Below, piece by piece: positions 36,127 through 47,079 of a stretch of 64,000 bases of DNA; the first letter of the stretch is position 1, and the number at the start of each line of letters is the position of its first letter. Under the pieces are notes generated by a model. It had not been told where the DNA came from. It worked only from the letters and a program-made list of their open reading frames with translations, and made no database searches. Made by a program: the position numbers and the translations under genes. The stretch comes from Albula goreensis. Lineage: Eukaryota; Chordata; Actinopteri; Albuliformes; Albulidae. The stretch spans positions 4,363,141 to 4,427,140 of the forward strand of contig CM040763.1 of the NCBI GenBank assembly GCA_022829145.1, written 5' to 3'.

Positions 36127-36214
36127 CGGATACAGTATTCCAATTCAAGAACAAGAGACTGTGTGGAAAGTTTGTTTCAGGCGGGCGTCACCGTTGTCTT
36201 GTGGTGATAGGTAA

Positions 36215-36245
36215 CAAAACAACAATAACAACAACAACAACAACA
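36215..36245. repeat. (AAC)n microsatellite
   Basis: About nine AAC units with one AAT interruption. The minus strand reads Leu codons in the overlapping frame. Confidence 0.9.
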
Positions 36246-36610
36246 GAAGGGTTGTGGGTATATTTGCTCTGGTGTATTTAATGGAAGCAAAACACTGGTC
36301 AAAGAAGAGCAGATAAAAAATAGTATTGGACATGTTTAGAAAATTAGCTCCACATGTTTTTTTTTTCTCATTATCACCCACAAAACAGAAAATACAGTCC
36401 ATTTTTGAGGAACCATATTTCAGAGGTAAAATGTTTTCTGTGAAAGCCTTAAATCGTACAATTAAAGAGGTCTGCCCCCTTGTGTATGAACATTAAACAA
36501 CAGTTTATCTGGAAATTCTGAACTGAATTTTAAAATGAATCTAGTTAGCACTGGCTAGTAATTTGATACCTAACAATGATCCACACTAATACGCCCACAC
36601 ACATGCCCAC

Positions 36611-36613
<3 letters not shown>

Positions 36614-36656
<43 letters not shown>
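36614..36656. repeat. (AC)n microsatellite with (AT) end
   Basis: About 19 AC units followed by ATATAT. Confidence 0.95.
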
Positions 36657-36852
36657 TTGTAATTATAGTTAAGGGTTTATTTGATTGGATTAAAGAGCCA
36701 TGATATAGATGTAGTTTAGTTATTTTGTAAGCGAAATTAGATTTTAGCTCCTGAATTATGCTGTTTTCCCTCACATTGATAAAGAAAATGCACCGTGGTT
36801 TTGTTATTTAAAAATTCCACTTTTCTCAGCAACATTGCTGTCTTTCACTAAT

Positions 36853-36886
36853 GTGTATATATATATATATATATTTTTTTTTTTTT
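36853..36886. repeat. (AT)n followed by poly-T
   Basis: About ten AT units and then a T run of about 13. Confidence 0.9.
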
Positions 36887-36889
36887 GCT

Positions 36890-37595
36890 TTGAATTTTAA
36901 TATATGGAAGAAATAATTTGCTACTATGAATGCTAAGCCTCAATATGCAGCTGTAAAACCTTGTGTGACTTAAACAAAGGGAAACTGTATTGTTTCCAAG
37001 AGTCTAAGAAGCTAAATTGATTTATTTGGCCAAAGAGTGGGTGTTTAAAAATATATATCAACCAGTCACAGGCAGCTATCTTCATTCCCAATTATAAAAT
37101 GGGATCATGCACATTTAGCATGGTTCCCCTGAATGAGAGATAAGCCATTTCAGAGAAATGATGAGTCAACACTCCTGTTAGGAAAATCTATAATGAAAGC
37201 AGTATTTCTCCCAAATCTGCAATCAGAACAGTGGTAACAGCTAAACGATAACAAAACAGATTATATATTCTTTAAACACAAACGCGTGTGCGTGCTCACA
37301 CACACACACACACACACACACACATTCTCTCTTACCAATAAGATAGCACTGATAATGATTGAATGGCTACAAACTTGTTCAACTTTGTTCTAAAAGGTAA
37401 CGACAGGGGTCAATGGTAACAATACAAATGAACCCTTCAGAAAGTTTGACGCACTAGTAAAAAAAATAACGTATGCTTCTTATTTTGAAGTGTCAATTGC
37501 TGTAACGTTGCATTAGTGAGATGCCTTTTTTAACTGAGTCAGTCATCAATATGAAAACCGATGAAGCAACAGTGATGAAAAGCATAAAGGTGACC
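36890..37595. other. Gene-free stretch
   Basis: AT-rich unique DNA interrupted by the CA repeat at 37297-37324. Confidence 0.5.
37297..37324. repeat. (CA)n microsatellite
   Basis: About 14 CA units, preceded by ACGCGTGTGCGTGCT. Confidence 0.95.
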
Positions 37596-37599
37596 TTTC

Positions 37600-37760
37600 A
37601 TGATGCATTTTTCAAAGGGGTTTACATGCACTCTAGGTCGGGGTAGCTGAGCCTCAGAGCCAAAGAGCGGCTATATTTCATTTTAATAAGGTGTCCCAGC
37701 CACGCTGCTGCTTGACCATTAGGTTTCAAAACATAAACCATCCAGGACAGAATGAAATAC
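37600..37760. promoter_or_regulatory. Candidate conserved non-coding island
   Basis: A short GC-richer block in AT-rich surroundings with GGTCGGGGTAGCTGAG, TTTTAATAAGGTG and CCACGCTGCTGC words and no repeats. The composition resembles the other islands in the window; function is unproven. Confidence 0.25.
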
Positions 37761-37769
37761 GCTATCTAC

Positions 37770-38855
37770 CACATTACTGTCAAACATGTTGCTTTATATT
37801 TCTCTTTCAATTAAGTTCTATCATCGTAGCAAAAATGGAGTTTGCCTCGTGATAGGTAACTCTTTGAAACCTTGACAGAACAATTATAATTAGCTCTCAT
37901 AAGCTCATAAAATACGGGTCATAAACTGCGCATCAGTAAACCTGTAACACCCTGTGATCTATCGCAGAGTGCCTTCCTGCTTTTTTGACCCATTGATTAC
38001 TGCGGGTCTTCACTGGATGGTTTACGATGGTTTAAACTTAACTGTTGGATGCTTTAAATTTTAATCTACTTTTCCTCATTATGAGAAAGAAATGCAATCA
38101 TCTCTGTAATCGGCCCATTGATGATATAAATTAAAATGCACCTGTGGTTTTCTGCTACCATTTATGGGGAAGCTGTTTGGTATTTAGTTTATTTTGATAT
38201 ACTGGCACATGTCCATACTTACAAGTGCTTCCTGGTGGTAGAAATAAGAAAATATGATCTCAATATAAGGTTTCCTTATGTTATCTCTAAAGCAAATTTT
38301 TAAAGGCACTGGGTTAGATGGGTCAACTTCACTTACTCTCCGAAATTGTTCTCTTAAATTTAAAAAATCTATTCAATCTATAAATGTATTAATTAAATAA
38401 TGCATAAGAGCATATGCAATTCGATAAAAAAAAATGGATTACACATTTTCTTTGAGATAGTCATATTGCACTGGAGACAAGTAATGCCCTTTGTACTGCA
38501 TTATTTTGTAAAATATTGTCAAATAGAATAACGTATACCCTTAAAGTCGATTCATGCTCTTAAAGACACTGTGTCTAATTGAATCTAGTCCTCTTGTTTG
38601 GGCATTTGCAGCATGAAGGCTTGGTCTAGCAGTCATGACTCTACCTACTGCAGAGCATATTGCTCAGTTTGGGCATGCGGCTGACTGCTTACGCATCATC
38701 ACTGCCTCCAAGTCACACGTACCAAGTCTGAAAAGGAAAATTTCTCACTGCACACTTTCTGTAGGCTCACGTTGTCACTTTCAATGCAGCCTGCTTAATT
38801 ACCAGCCCCAGATGAATGAATCTTGATTGATGCATAAAAACGTAAATTTTGAAAG
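37770..38855. other. Gene-free stretch
   Basis: AT-rich unique DNA; nothing recognisable. Confidence 0.5.
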
Positions 38856-38859
38856 ATCC

Positions 38860-39290
38860 GCAGAAGGGGCCTGATTTTGAATATGAGAGCTGAGTCACTG
38901 CGAGGTGAAGATGGAAGGAGCGCACATACGCTGCAGGTGCAAGGGGGCTGAATCCATGCCATCGGCTGTCATGACGGTAATAACCAGTGAATCAAAAATA
39001 ATGTGGCACAGAGTCTTCTTATCAAGAAATGTCAAGCGATGCTTTGTGTGCCGTTTCGGGGGACGTGTGGCAGTCTACACCCTTAAATTGTGATGGGGGG
39101 CTGGGAGGGGGGAGGGGGTGCCCACGATCTTCGCCATTGATGGCCTGGTATTCATCTCAAGGCTCATTGTTGTGTCAACTCCTAACTGTTTTGACATTCA
39201 AATGGAAAATTATAGCAATCCAAGAATGCTCAGCTTGCTCCCTGCATGTTAAGAAAGTGAACATCATAAAATATTAGCTGTTCTCAGGAT
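38860..39290. promoter_or_regulatory. Candidate conserved non-coding island with G-rich core
   Basis: Mixed-GC sequence with CpG words and a G-rich core at 39094-39119 (G6, G3, G6 and G5 runs) that fits a G-quadruplex pattern. Open frames of 62 and 82 codons overlap it without codon-like features. Confidence 0.3.
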
Positions 39291-39344
39291 CGCATTCTGT
39301 GTTCGCTGAAAAGCAGTTGACCTCAAGATCCAAGTCTGAGTCTG

Positions 39345-39515
39345 TGTGATTGGCTGAAACCTGAGGAGACAGGTTGCAGCTTGTGATTGGTTGAACCTTG
39401 AGCTATCAAGACTGTATTGAATCTCAATTGAACTTCAGTGTTTTTGTTGTGGAGAGAAAAAAAAACAGATTTTGATTGGTCATTACCTGGAACTGACTGA
39501 TTGCCGGTATTGGCT
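39345..39515. promoter_or_regulatory. Cluster of four inverted CCAAT words, two in a degenerate tandem repeat
   Basis: ATTGG occurs at 39349, 39386, 39475 and 39509. The first two lie in near-identical contexts spaced 37 bp apart (GTGATTGGCTGAAACCTGAG and GTGATTGGTTGAACCTTGAG), so they may reflect a small tandem duplication. ATTGG is the complement of the NF-Y CCAAT core. No TATA box or exon follows, so promoter function is not claimed. Confidence 0.3.
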
Positions 39516-39939
39516 CAGTCCTTAATGGGATTGATCTGGAGATTTCAATCACCCACCACAGGCTAAAGCGACCGCAGACCTGAGGCAATCCATCCGTCTA
39601 TCCCTTACCTGTAACACAAACCTTCACTTACCTTCTCCAGAAAGGCCCACTCCAAACTTACCTCATGCTGATTCATACCCTTTGTAAAACAGCACTGTAC
39701 ATCCTGTATGAGTAAATGTTGTCATTCATTCATACATTTTTATGTGTTCATACCCATGTTTCAAGGACATTAGACTGACTTAAGCAAAACCTAGTGAGTA
39801 ACGTTTTAATCTGATTGCGTACACAGAAATCAGTAAAATATGCAATGCAGGACATATATACTGTATATACACAGACCTCATACCCTTGAACTGATGAAGA
39901 AGCACCAAGCTTTGATATGCATGCAGAGAAATTCCTGCT

Positions 39940-40340
39940 GTTGTATTATACGAGAACGCCCGCCCCGCTGTGCACAATATCACTGGCCTCCCCTACGCTG
40001 ACCTTTATGTGTGAAAATGTGGCCGCTCGGACCCCCTCCCAGAGTACGGTGCGGTGTGTGTCCCAGGGCCCATTATACCTGAGGCCATGGGTGGTACTGG
40101 AGGGGGCTCTGTCAAAAGTAGGAATGATAAACGTATTAGGCTGCCGTCAGGTGAGATTGAAAAAGTAACAGGCCAGAATTGGTTGAGCAGCTGGTGGAGA
40201 GGGTTTGATTTAATTGCCGCGCGCCCCTTGACAGACTAATTGTCCTGATTTATGGTTATCTCTTGCCTTTCATAGGTACTTGCGAATGCCGCTAATTAAA
40301 GGATTATTCTGAACCGCACCGCATCTGAGGGCCCTGCTGG
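39940..40340. promoter_or_regulatory. Candidate developmental enhancer island
   Basis: GC-rich block (CCGCGCGCCCC at about 40217) with a compact motif set: TGACAG at 40229-40234 (Meis/TGIF-like), TAATTG at 40237-40242, and CTAATTAAAGGATTA at 40292-40306, which joins a homeodomain palindrome to a GGATTA (Otx/Pitx-type) site. No splice-bounded exon. This is among the better enhancer-like segments in the window, but the assignment is inference. Confidence 0.4.
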
Positions 40341-40727
40341 TTCCTAGAGAATGCTTAGTCTTGTTTCCTTCGGTATCTCCATAACCAATGGATTCAACGG
40401 AGGGAGCCGCAAACACTCTGTTGATTTTTTTTTATTACTTGAACTTACTGACACTGTGCTGCGGTCTGTCTCAGAGCTACACTTGATCTCTGAGCATTAC
40501 ATTAAAATCTGACACACTTTTAATGTGGTTAAGTCCTTCCTGACAATCTGTAATGAACACCCAGGTCAAAGTTGTCTCAGAACCCTTCTGGAGAGATGTT
40601 GAGACATCCTAAGACTTTTTACTGTGATGGACATTGCACTTCATGCTATGCAGTTTGGTATGACAGGAAGGCAGTAGCTCATCCTAATCTAATCCATAAT
40701 CAGCCCAATAACTCAATATTCAAAATT

Positions 40728-40735
40728 CCTTAGAA
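40728..40735. repeat. Target site duplication, left copy
   Basis: CCTTAGAA, repeated exactly at 40933-40940 on the other side of the miniature element. Eight bp is the hAT signature length. Confidence 0.85.
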
Positions 40736-40932
40736 CACTGGTTCTTAACCTGGGTTCGATCGAACCCCAGGGGTTCGGTGAGTCAGTCTCAGGGGTTCGG
40801 CGGAGGTCAAGACACAAACCTGACTCATATGATTCGTGATGACACGCCCCGCTTGGCCATCAAGAAGGGTTCGGTGAATGCGCATATGAAACTGGTGGGG
40901 TTCAGTACCTCCAACAAGGTTAAGAACCACTG
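40736..40932. mobile_element. hAT-type miniature transposon (MITE), 197 bp
   Basis: The ends are inverted: CACTGGTTCTTAACCTGG at the left and, on the other strand at the right, CAGTGGTTCTTAACCTTG, which is 16 of 18 identical. An exact 8-bp duplication CCTTAGAA flanks both sides. The CAGTGGTTCT terminus and 8-bp duplication are the hallmarks of Charlie-like hAT elements. The interior holds several GGGGTTCGG words and no transposase, so the copy is non-autonomous. The intact duplication and near-perfect ends suggest a relatively recent insertion. Confidence 0.9.
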
Positions 40933-40940
40933 CCTTAGAA
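40933..40940. repeat. Target site duplication, right copy
   Basis: Exact repeat of CCTTAGAA at 40728-40735. Confidence 0.85.
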
Positions 40941-41387
40941 TTTGAAAATTACTCCCAATTATCTGATAACATTTTTTTACCAATATTCAGAACAAAAGTC
41001 CTATTTCTTATGATTGTTCGTTTTGTTTTGTAACATGCTTTTTTAAAAGTACTCAAGGATCTGTCTAAAATTCTCAAGTGAAGACTCAGGCCGGGTGTTC
41101 ACGCGTTTGCTGAGTGATTTACCAGCCTCCATCAGATTCTGAGAATCGCATGTTAGTCAATGGCCCCAAAATGGCGTGATCCCCCCGGGGGAAGACAGCA
41201 ATCGACCCCAAATCCCAAAAGGTTCCTCTGCAGCTACTGTCATTTTCAATCAATAAGAATTGATCCTAAGAGCAAAAGTCCTTCCCAGAGTGGTCAGTGC
41301 AGAGGTATTTCAGTGCTTTGGTGATTACTTACCTCACTAGTATTATAAGTGTGAGTGTTATTGGACAGGCATGATCGTTATACTGTT

Positions 41388-41395
41388 CTTGTTGC

Positions 41396-41437
<42 letters not shown>
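41388..41437. repeat. (TTG)n microsatellite
   Basis: About 16 TTG units with one CTG. The minus-strand poly-Gln frame is an artefact of the repeat. Confidence 0.95.
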
Positions 41438-41444
41438 ATAAGAG

Positions 41445-42615
41445 CATTCTTGTACTTAAAAAAGTCCACTTTCTCCTCTGCTTTGCTCATTGTGATAATG
41501 TTTTCTGTCATGAGATAGTGAAGTGGATTTAAATGTATGTAATTCTCTCAGGGATTTCAGTGATCATTTGAATGTTTGATCAGTAGAGCAATCAAATACT
41601 TTGCACGGCACTGCCAGCCTGCAGAACATTGCAGTTTGACACAGGTCTTTCCACTGGAACAATATCCCAACAATTGTTTACATGAATGTCAGCCAAGATG
41701 GTCTGCAGGTACATTAATATTCTTTGTTACAGACAAAAGCCGTGATGATTGCCCTCAGCTTGTCTTATATTAAATCTTAGTTGTACACAGGAGGTAATTA
41801 TTAAAGGCTTGCAAGGTGAATAGAATATGTGAATAAATGCAGAAAGGAAAGCTTATTAGAATTTCTACAAAATAAAGAGGCACGGCCAAGCTTGAGTAAC
41901 TTCAAAGTTTTTCACTACAAAAGGAGAATCAGAATAAAACTGCTTTCCATATTTCCATACTTCCTTCCATATTTTTTGTCATTTATTTATTTATTATGAT
42001 TGTCCTCATTAAAACGAATGGCTAATGGGCTAATGTACATTTAGAAAGAAAAGAAGTATAGTTGGGGGAGGGTGAGGGGCAATGCCTGGCTCCTTTTTAA
42101 ACAATGCGGCTGTGAATCTTTCATCTCCGATGTCTATCTCCCTCTCTATTTCTCATCTGGATGCTCTGTAGCCACACCCACGTCATTCACTGCCTGACGA
42201 CTGGAGCTAATTTCATGGTCTGGTGACTTGGACAGAAGGCTTGAGTTGTGACTTGTACAGCTTCTCGAGGAGAGGAAAAAAAAGGGAAAAGGTCGTTCAT
42301 CATATATTGACATGTTTACAAATGGAATAAATATTGGCCACACTGAGGATTGTAAATTCAATATACACAATATGAAAATTTCTCTAGCTGTTCACAGTCA
42401 ACTGGTATAATCAGTCATCAATCTACTGAAAGAAAAAAAAACATTTTGGAAAATAACAAAGAGTCTCTCTGGAATTGTGAGCAATCCCTGTGTGGAACGT
42501 TTGCACTCACTTTAAGTTGTTCATCAGTAACTCAGATGAAGTTATCCTAGTTTAAGCAAGTCCTCAATTACAGAAAATAGAGTGGCTGTTGCTTAAACAT
42601 CATGCTTCACATGGA
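41445..42615. other. Gene-free stretch
   Basis: AT-rich unique DNA; no recognisable gene. Confidence 0.5.
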
Positions 42616-42618
42616 GCT

Positions 42619-42619
<1 letters not shown>

Positions 42620-42657
<38 letters not shown>
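42620..42657. repeat. (TG)n microsatellite
   Basis: About 17 TG units, then GCGTGCTTGCATGCATG. Confidence 0.95.
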
Positions 42658-42658
<1 letters not shown>

Positions 42659-42699
42659 CTTGCATGCATGTGCAATGCGACCTTTACTCCCAACCTTCA

Positions 42700-44160
42700 C
42701 CTGCCAGGTTGAAAAATTAATTATTTTGGGACATAAACAAAATAAAAATAAAATATCTGGTATTAATTCAGTTTATCTTATATTTTGAAAGCTGCATCAC
42801 CTAGCATGGGCTAATTTTCATTTTTACCACTTTTACTATTCACTTTATTCTGGTCCCATTGAGGTTCTGGAAATTTAGCATTTTAAGATAAATAACACTA
42901 CAGTTTAATATAACACTACAGTCAGAAGGACATAAGTGAACATATATGAATTAAATGAGTTAAGATCAACAGCTATAGACCTGGCCAACAAGAATTTCAG
43001 ACTACACTAAAGAATAACAGTCAACTATGCCACCCTAGAACCCTGATGCAAGTCATATAAACACACAACACCTACATGTTAGTGATCCTGTGAAAGCTTT
43101 ATGCAACCTTAAACAAAGCAAGCCATTCACTACAAATCCCCCATTAAAAGTCAAATGAACTGGGATTGTTGTTCTACAGGAGGAGAGACTGTCAGAGCTT
43201 TCATCGCGTCAGGGTTTATGCTGTTCAACAGCTTATTTAGCAGCGTGAAAAGGTCAGTTACAAGGAAAGGCCATCAATATTGGCAAGACGCTGTTGATTA
43301 GAGTAGTCAGCGCTGAGATCAATAGGAGCGTGCGTTGCTCTCAGCAATGCATACATAACACAGTTTTCTTCATAGACGCCAAATGACCTCTCTGGAATTA
43401 AAACTTATTTCCATGCTTCATTCTTGCTAGCACAAGTTTGCTGATTTGCTGAAGTTTTTTTTTGTTTTGAACTCACACAGTCATATACATATGCACACAT
43501 ATATAAGTCATATTATATTTCATATTTTTATTTATTTCAAAAAGAGGTGAAGAGGTAGTTGACATTTTTTTTCCCTATGTGTGAAATTGAGGGTATTTGC
43601 AGGGTGCAATGTTTTGTATTATTCCCCAAGTACGACATAATGAATGTTTCTGATGAATGAGTAAATATTGTGTGGAGCGCAGGAAAAACAGCGTTCTTTC
43701 AGCCCTTTTGGCAGAAAACATAAATAAGCTGTTCGCAGTCAAAAGCCTGTCTGTTTCCTAAGCGCAGACAGTAAACAAATCAAAAAGATAAACAAGTTTA
43801 ATTGCAGATGGGATCGCATGTTTTGACCATCGCTTATTCTTCAGGCATTTTGCACTGATAGTTATGTCTCTGGCTGTGACAAAAGTATCCCCGGAATGGA
43901 AATGTGCCCCCCACCCACCGCCACCCCCTCACACACACACTCTCACTCTCTGGCTGATTAACCGGTTTCTGAGAAGCTCCACTGAAGTGATGACTGAGTC
44001 TTGTTTTCACCTCTGTGGTGAAAAAGCACTAATGAACGGATCCATCAAAGGTGCCGATGACCTGAACGTTTTCCGTGCCCACTCTCGTCTTCCTAAACTC
44101 ACTTACTAAATTTGATCCAATGGAAATAAAAAAGGTCCCACTGAAACTCTTTAGTTCAAA
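42700..44160. other. Gene-free stretch
   Basis: AT-rich unique DNA with a C-rich/CA patch at about 43907-43950. Nothing coding recognised. Confidence 0.5.
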
Positions 44161-44167
44161 TTCAGGC

Positions 44168-44175
44168 TATAAAAG
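44168..44175 (+). promoter_or_regulatory. TATA-box-like word
   Basis: CTATAAAAGGGC is a textbook TATA context. No initiator, CpG island or open frame follows within a useful distance, so it is noted as an isolated match and may be chance. Confidence 0.15.
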
Positions 44176-44424
44176 GGCAGAGGGAGGACAGGATCTGAAA
44201 ATATATTGATTTTTGTAGGTGTATCACTGTGGACAGAAAAAGAAAACAAATGCAGCATTCAATGGCTACACTGAAGGAGAAATATACCAAAAATTAATCC
44301 TTTTATAGATCTGTCTGCTACAGAATATTTCACAAAAATAGAAAAACAATAGATGATGTGTGCTTACTAACCTTGGAAGAAACCTTCAGAGGTTACGCTA
44401 TTTAGGTGCAAAAGGGGAAAAGCT

Positions 44425-44427
<3 letters not shown>

Positions 44428-44455
<28 letters not shown>
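44428..44455. repeat. Poly-A tract
   Basis: An uninterrupted run of about 28 A. No retroposed body was recognised upstream. Confidence 0.9.
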
Positions 44456-44459
44456 CGTT

Positions 44460-46490
44460 AAATATCCCATTGTATTCATATCCTTTTACACGTCATTCAT
44501 TGATATGAATTTTGGCCATTAAATCAGTAAATCTGTTGGTAACAATACTTTTATTATAAAATAATGTTGAACAGTGTTCAGTTGGGGATGAATATACATT
44601 TGAGTTGTGCAGAAAATGCACTTATAGTCTGTGTACAAGTTTATCATGCTAAGGCTTTCAGCGTGTGGAAACGGCACTATAGAGATGTATAAATCATATC
44701 TGCATTCTGACCTTAATTTTTGTGAAATTATTTGTATTCTTTTTCACAATATATAAAAACTTGACATCAATATCCACCATCTACCCATCCCAGCCAAACA
44801 AACAGAGAGACAGACAACATGATCTTAGAATTATAGGCCTGTACGCTGCATATGGCCTATACTTCACAAGCTTCAGTCAGGCTTTACGATCTTTTAGTCT
44901 CATCTCGTGTCATATTTAATGCATTTCTGCGTGTTTGCATGCTTTTGTTTGTTTAGAGCAACAGTTATACTAAGTGTTAAATCCATTGCATTGTATGAAA
45001 ACGCAACAAGGAGCATTTACATGTTAATAACATTTTTATTTACAAAAATATCGCATAGAGCCCTATAATTCCACACTCTCAATAGAGCATGAAGGTACTT
45101 ATGTGTGAGGATTATAAATTACATTTTACATAAATTCTCTGCCCAGCTGTCCTCTTCATTGTGTGGGACAGAATGGCTTTAGTTCCCCTTATTTACAGGT
45201 TTCATAGACAATGAATCCATTCCCTTGATGTTCATTTCTCATGCTGTGAAATAACATAGAATGCACATCCTGTGTTAACAGGCTGTGCTTAGTTATGGGT
45301 TAAAAAAAAAATTCCCAGAATCCCCTGAACAGGCTGATAATGAAAACAAGCTGTGAGTGTGACGATGAGAGGGATATTCCCAAGGAATTCCATTTATTTC
45401 TGTGAGACTTAAGAAGACACATTGTCTCTGGGATAACCTTACATAAATGTACAAATGAAAACAAATGACAGATAGATAGATAGACAGACAGACAGATAGA
45501 TAGATAATGAGTTAGCACTGAAGGCCAGTTATTTAGTTAATATTGCACTATCCAAGTTTCCAGTGGCACAGTTGTGTCCTGTGGATGACTTCTTGTGAAT
45601 CCACAATGAAACAGTGCACTATATTTCAACTCAGACGTTAAAACTTTAAAAATACCAATGCAGATGAGCGGAGCTGGACCAGTGTCTGACTGCAGAGGAG
45701 GAAACTGCCATTAAACCCTCGAGAAGCTAATGATATGGATTGCTCCAGTGAAATATCCACCTGTGTAAAAGTACAGCGTTAAAACAGCATGCTGCACTGG
45801 ATGACAGTTAATGGTCGCACATGTAAACGCCTTCCATTAGTAAATGGAAAGAGGTATTTACCATACTTCACATAATCTCGTAACGTCACATTCACGATTG
45901 ATTTATTTTAAGTTATGTCATGATCAAATCATTTGAAAGCAGATGTGGAATCCACAGAGCCTATCAACATGATGTTAGCTCAGAACATATGGCTGTCTGA
46001 GTAATTATTTCATTCCCTCATAAATTTCCCTTTTCTCCTGAAAGATTATTTATTATGGAAGATGAAACAGTAAAATTGCAGAGAGAGAGGAAATAGTGGT
46101 AACATTGTTTTCTAGTATCTTGGCTTACACCTACAGGAGCCAATGGGATTTACTCTCAGTGAGAGCTGTTGTTAGTGTGGATTATTGAGCGCACACCACA
46201 GTCTTCAGCTCCATAATTCTCCAAAGTGATTAAGTGATAGAATCAGGACAGATGCTCAAGATGAGTTCCTCAGTATGTTTAATTAATTGCACACAAGATA
46301 ATTATCGAATAATTACTATGATTAATTGTTGGCATCCCAGATTATACTTTAAACCTATGGAAGGTGTCAGTAGCCTAGAAAATTGAATACAGTACATATC
46401 ACACTGCATTGTTGCACTCACATTAGGGGGTGAGGAGAGGGAGGGTTCACTGGTTTTGTTCTGGCACATAGCGAATCAATTTATCAAGCC
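44460..46490. other. Gene-free stretch
   Basis: AT-rich unique DNA apart from the GATA/GACA array at 45470-45507. A slightly GC-richer patch lies at about 45660-45730. Confidence 0.5.
45470..45507. repeat. (GATA)n/(GACA)n tetranucleotide array
   Basis: GATA units, then GACA units, then GATA units again, about nine in all. Confidence 0.9.
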
Positions 46491-46499
46491 ATACCATGA

Positions 46500-46930
46500 A
46501 AGGATTTATCCTCCTCAGATTCTAAATCACTGTGCGTTATGATCTGGCCGATACCGCTGTTATGTGTTATGGATTGGGAGGGTGCGTCTTGGTGGTGATT
46601 TTATGCTGAACTCCGCACGGCAGGGCTCAGGCTCAGCTCACAAAGCCGGCATTTCCGCAGCAGGACGCCGGGGTGTAAACATTGATCAGCCCCTGTAAGC
46701 GAGCAGCCTTCCGATCCGGAGCGTTCAGCGAGGGCCATGGTTCACTCCACATGCACACTGTGCGTTGGAGCTGAGAAAATATGTCAAGTTTTTTTTTTTT
46801 TTTTTTCCTCTGACAGCAGACCGGCAGATTTCCTGCTGGCCCACGTGACAGCTGGTCATCTCTGAACACCATGCCCTTCACTGACCCGCTGCTCAGAGCA
46901 GAGCCTGCTTAATAACCCACTGCCCTGTGG
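46500..46930. promoter_or_regulatory. Candidate CpG-retaining regulatory island
   Basis: GC-rich block with CpG words (CTCCGCACGG, AAGCCGGC, GACGCCGGGG, CCGATCCGGAGCG) split by a T run at 46789-46806. The 82-codon minus-strand frame contains a Lys run from that T tract and has no family features. Function inferred only. Confidence 0.33.
46789..46806. repeat. Poly-T tract
   Basis: An uninterrupted T run of about 18 inside the GC-rich block. Confidence 0.9.
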
Positions 46931-46997
46931 CGTTTGAAACTCTCGATACCATAAACCCCATTCAAACAAGGCAGGTATTATATTCATTTTCGGTCTC

Positions 46998-47070
46998 TAA
47001 AGCATAAGAACATAAGAGTACATAAAGAAGAGAACAGGCTGTTCAGCCTAAACCAGCTCATCAGTTACCT
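46998..47070. mobile_element. Degenerate dispersed-repeat fragment
   Basis: AGCATAAGAACATAAGAGTAC leads, after about 10 bp, to ACAGGCTGTTCAGCCTAAACCAGCTCATCAG. The ATAAGAACATAAGA plus GGCC-ATTCAGCCCA-like arrangement resembles a repeat widespread in fish and amphibian genomes. A possible partner lies at 48618-48655 (GAGAAGACCATTCGGCTGATGAG). The fragment is short and diverged, so the call is tentative. Confidence 0.35.
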
Positions 47071-47079
47071 TCACAACTA

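Noticed and set aside
41329..41511. Poly-Gln frame on the minus strand
   Set aside because: It is the (TTG)n repeat read on the other strand.
44168..44205. Perfect TATA-box word as a gene promoter
   Set aside because: No initiator, exon or open frame follows; single TATA matches are expected by chance in 64 kb of AT-rich DNA.
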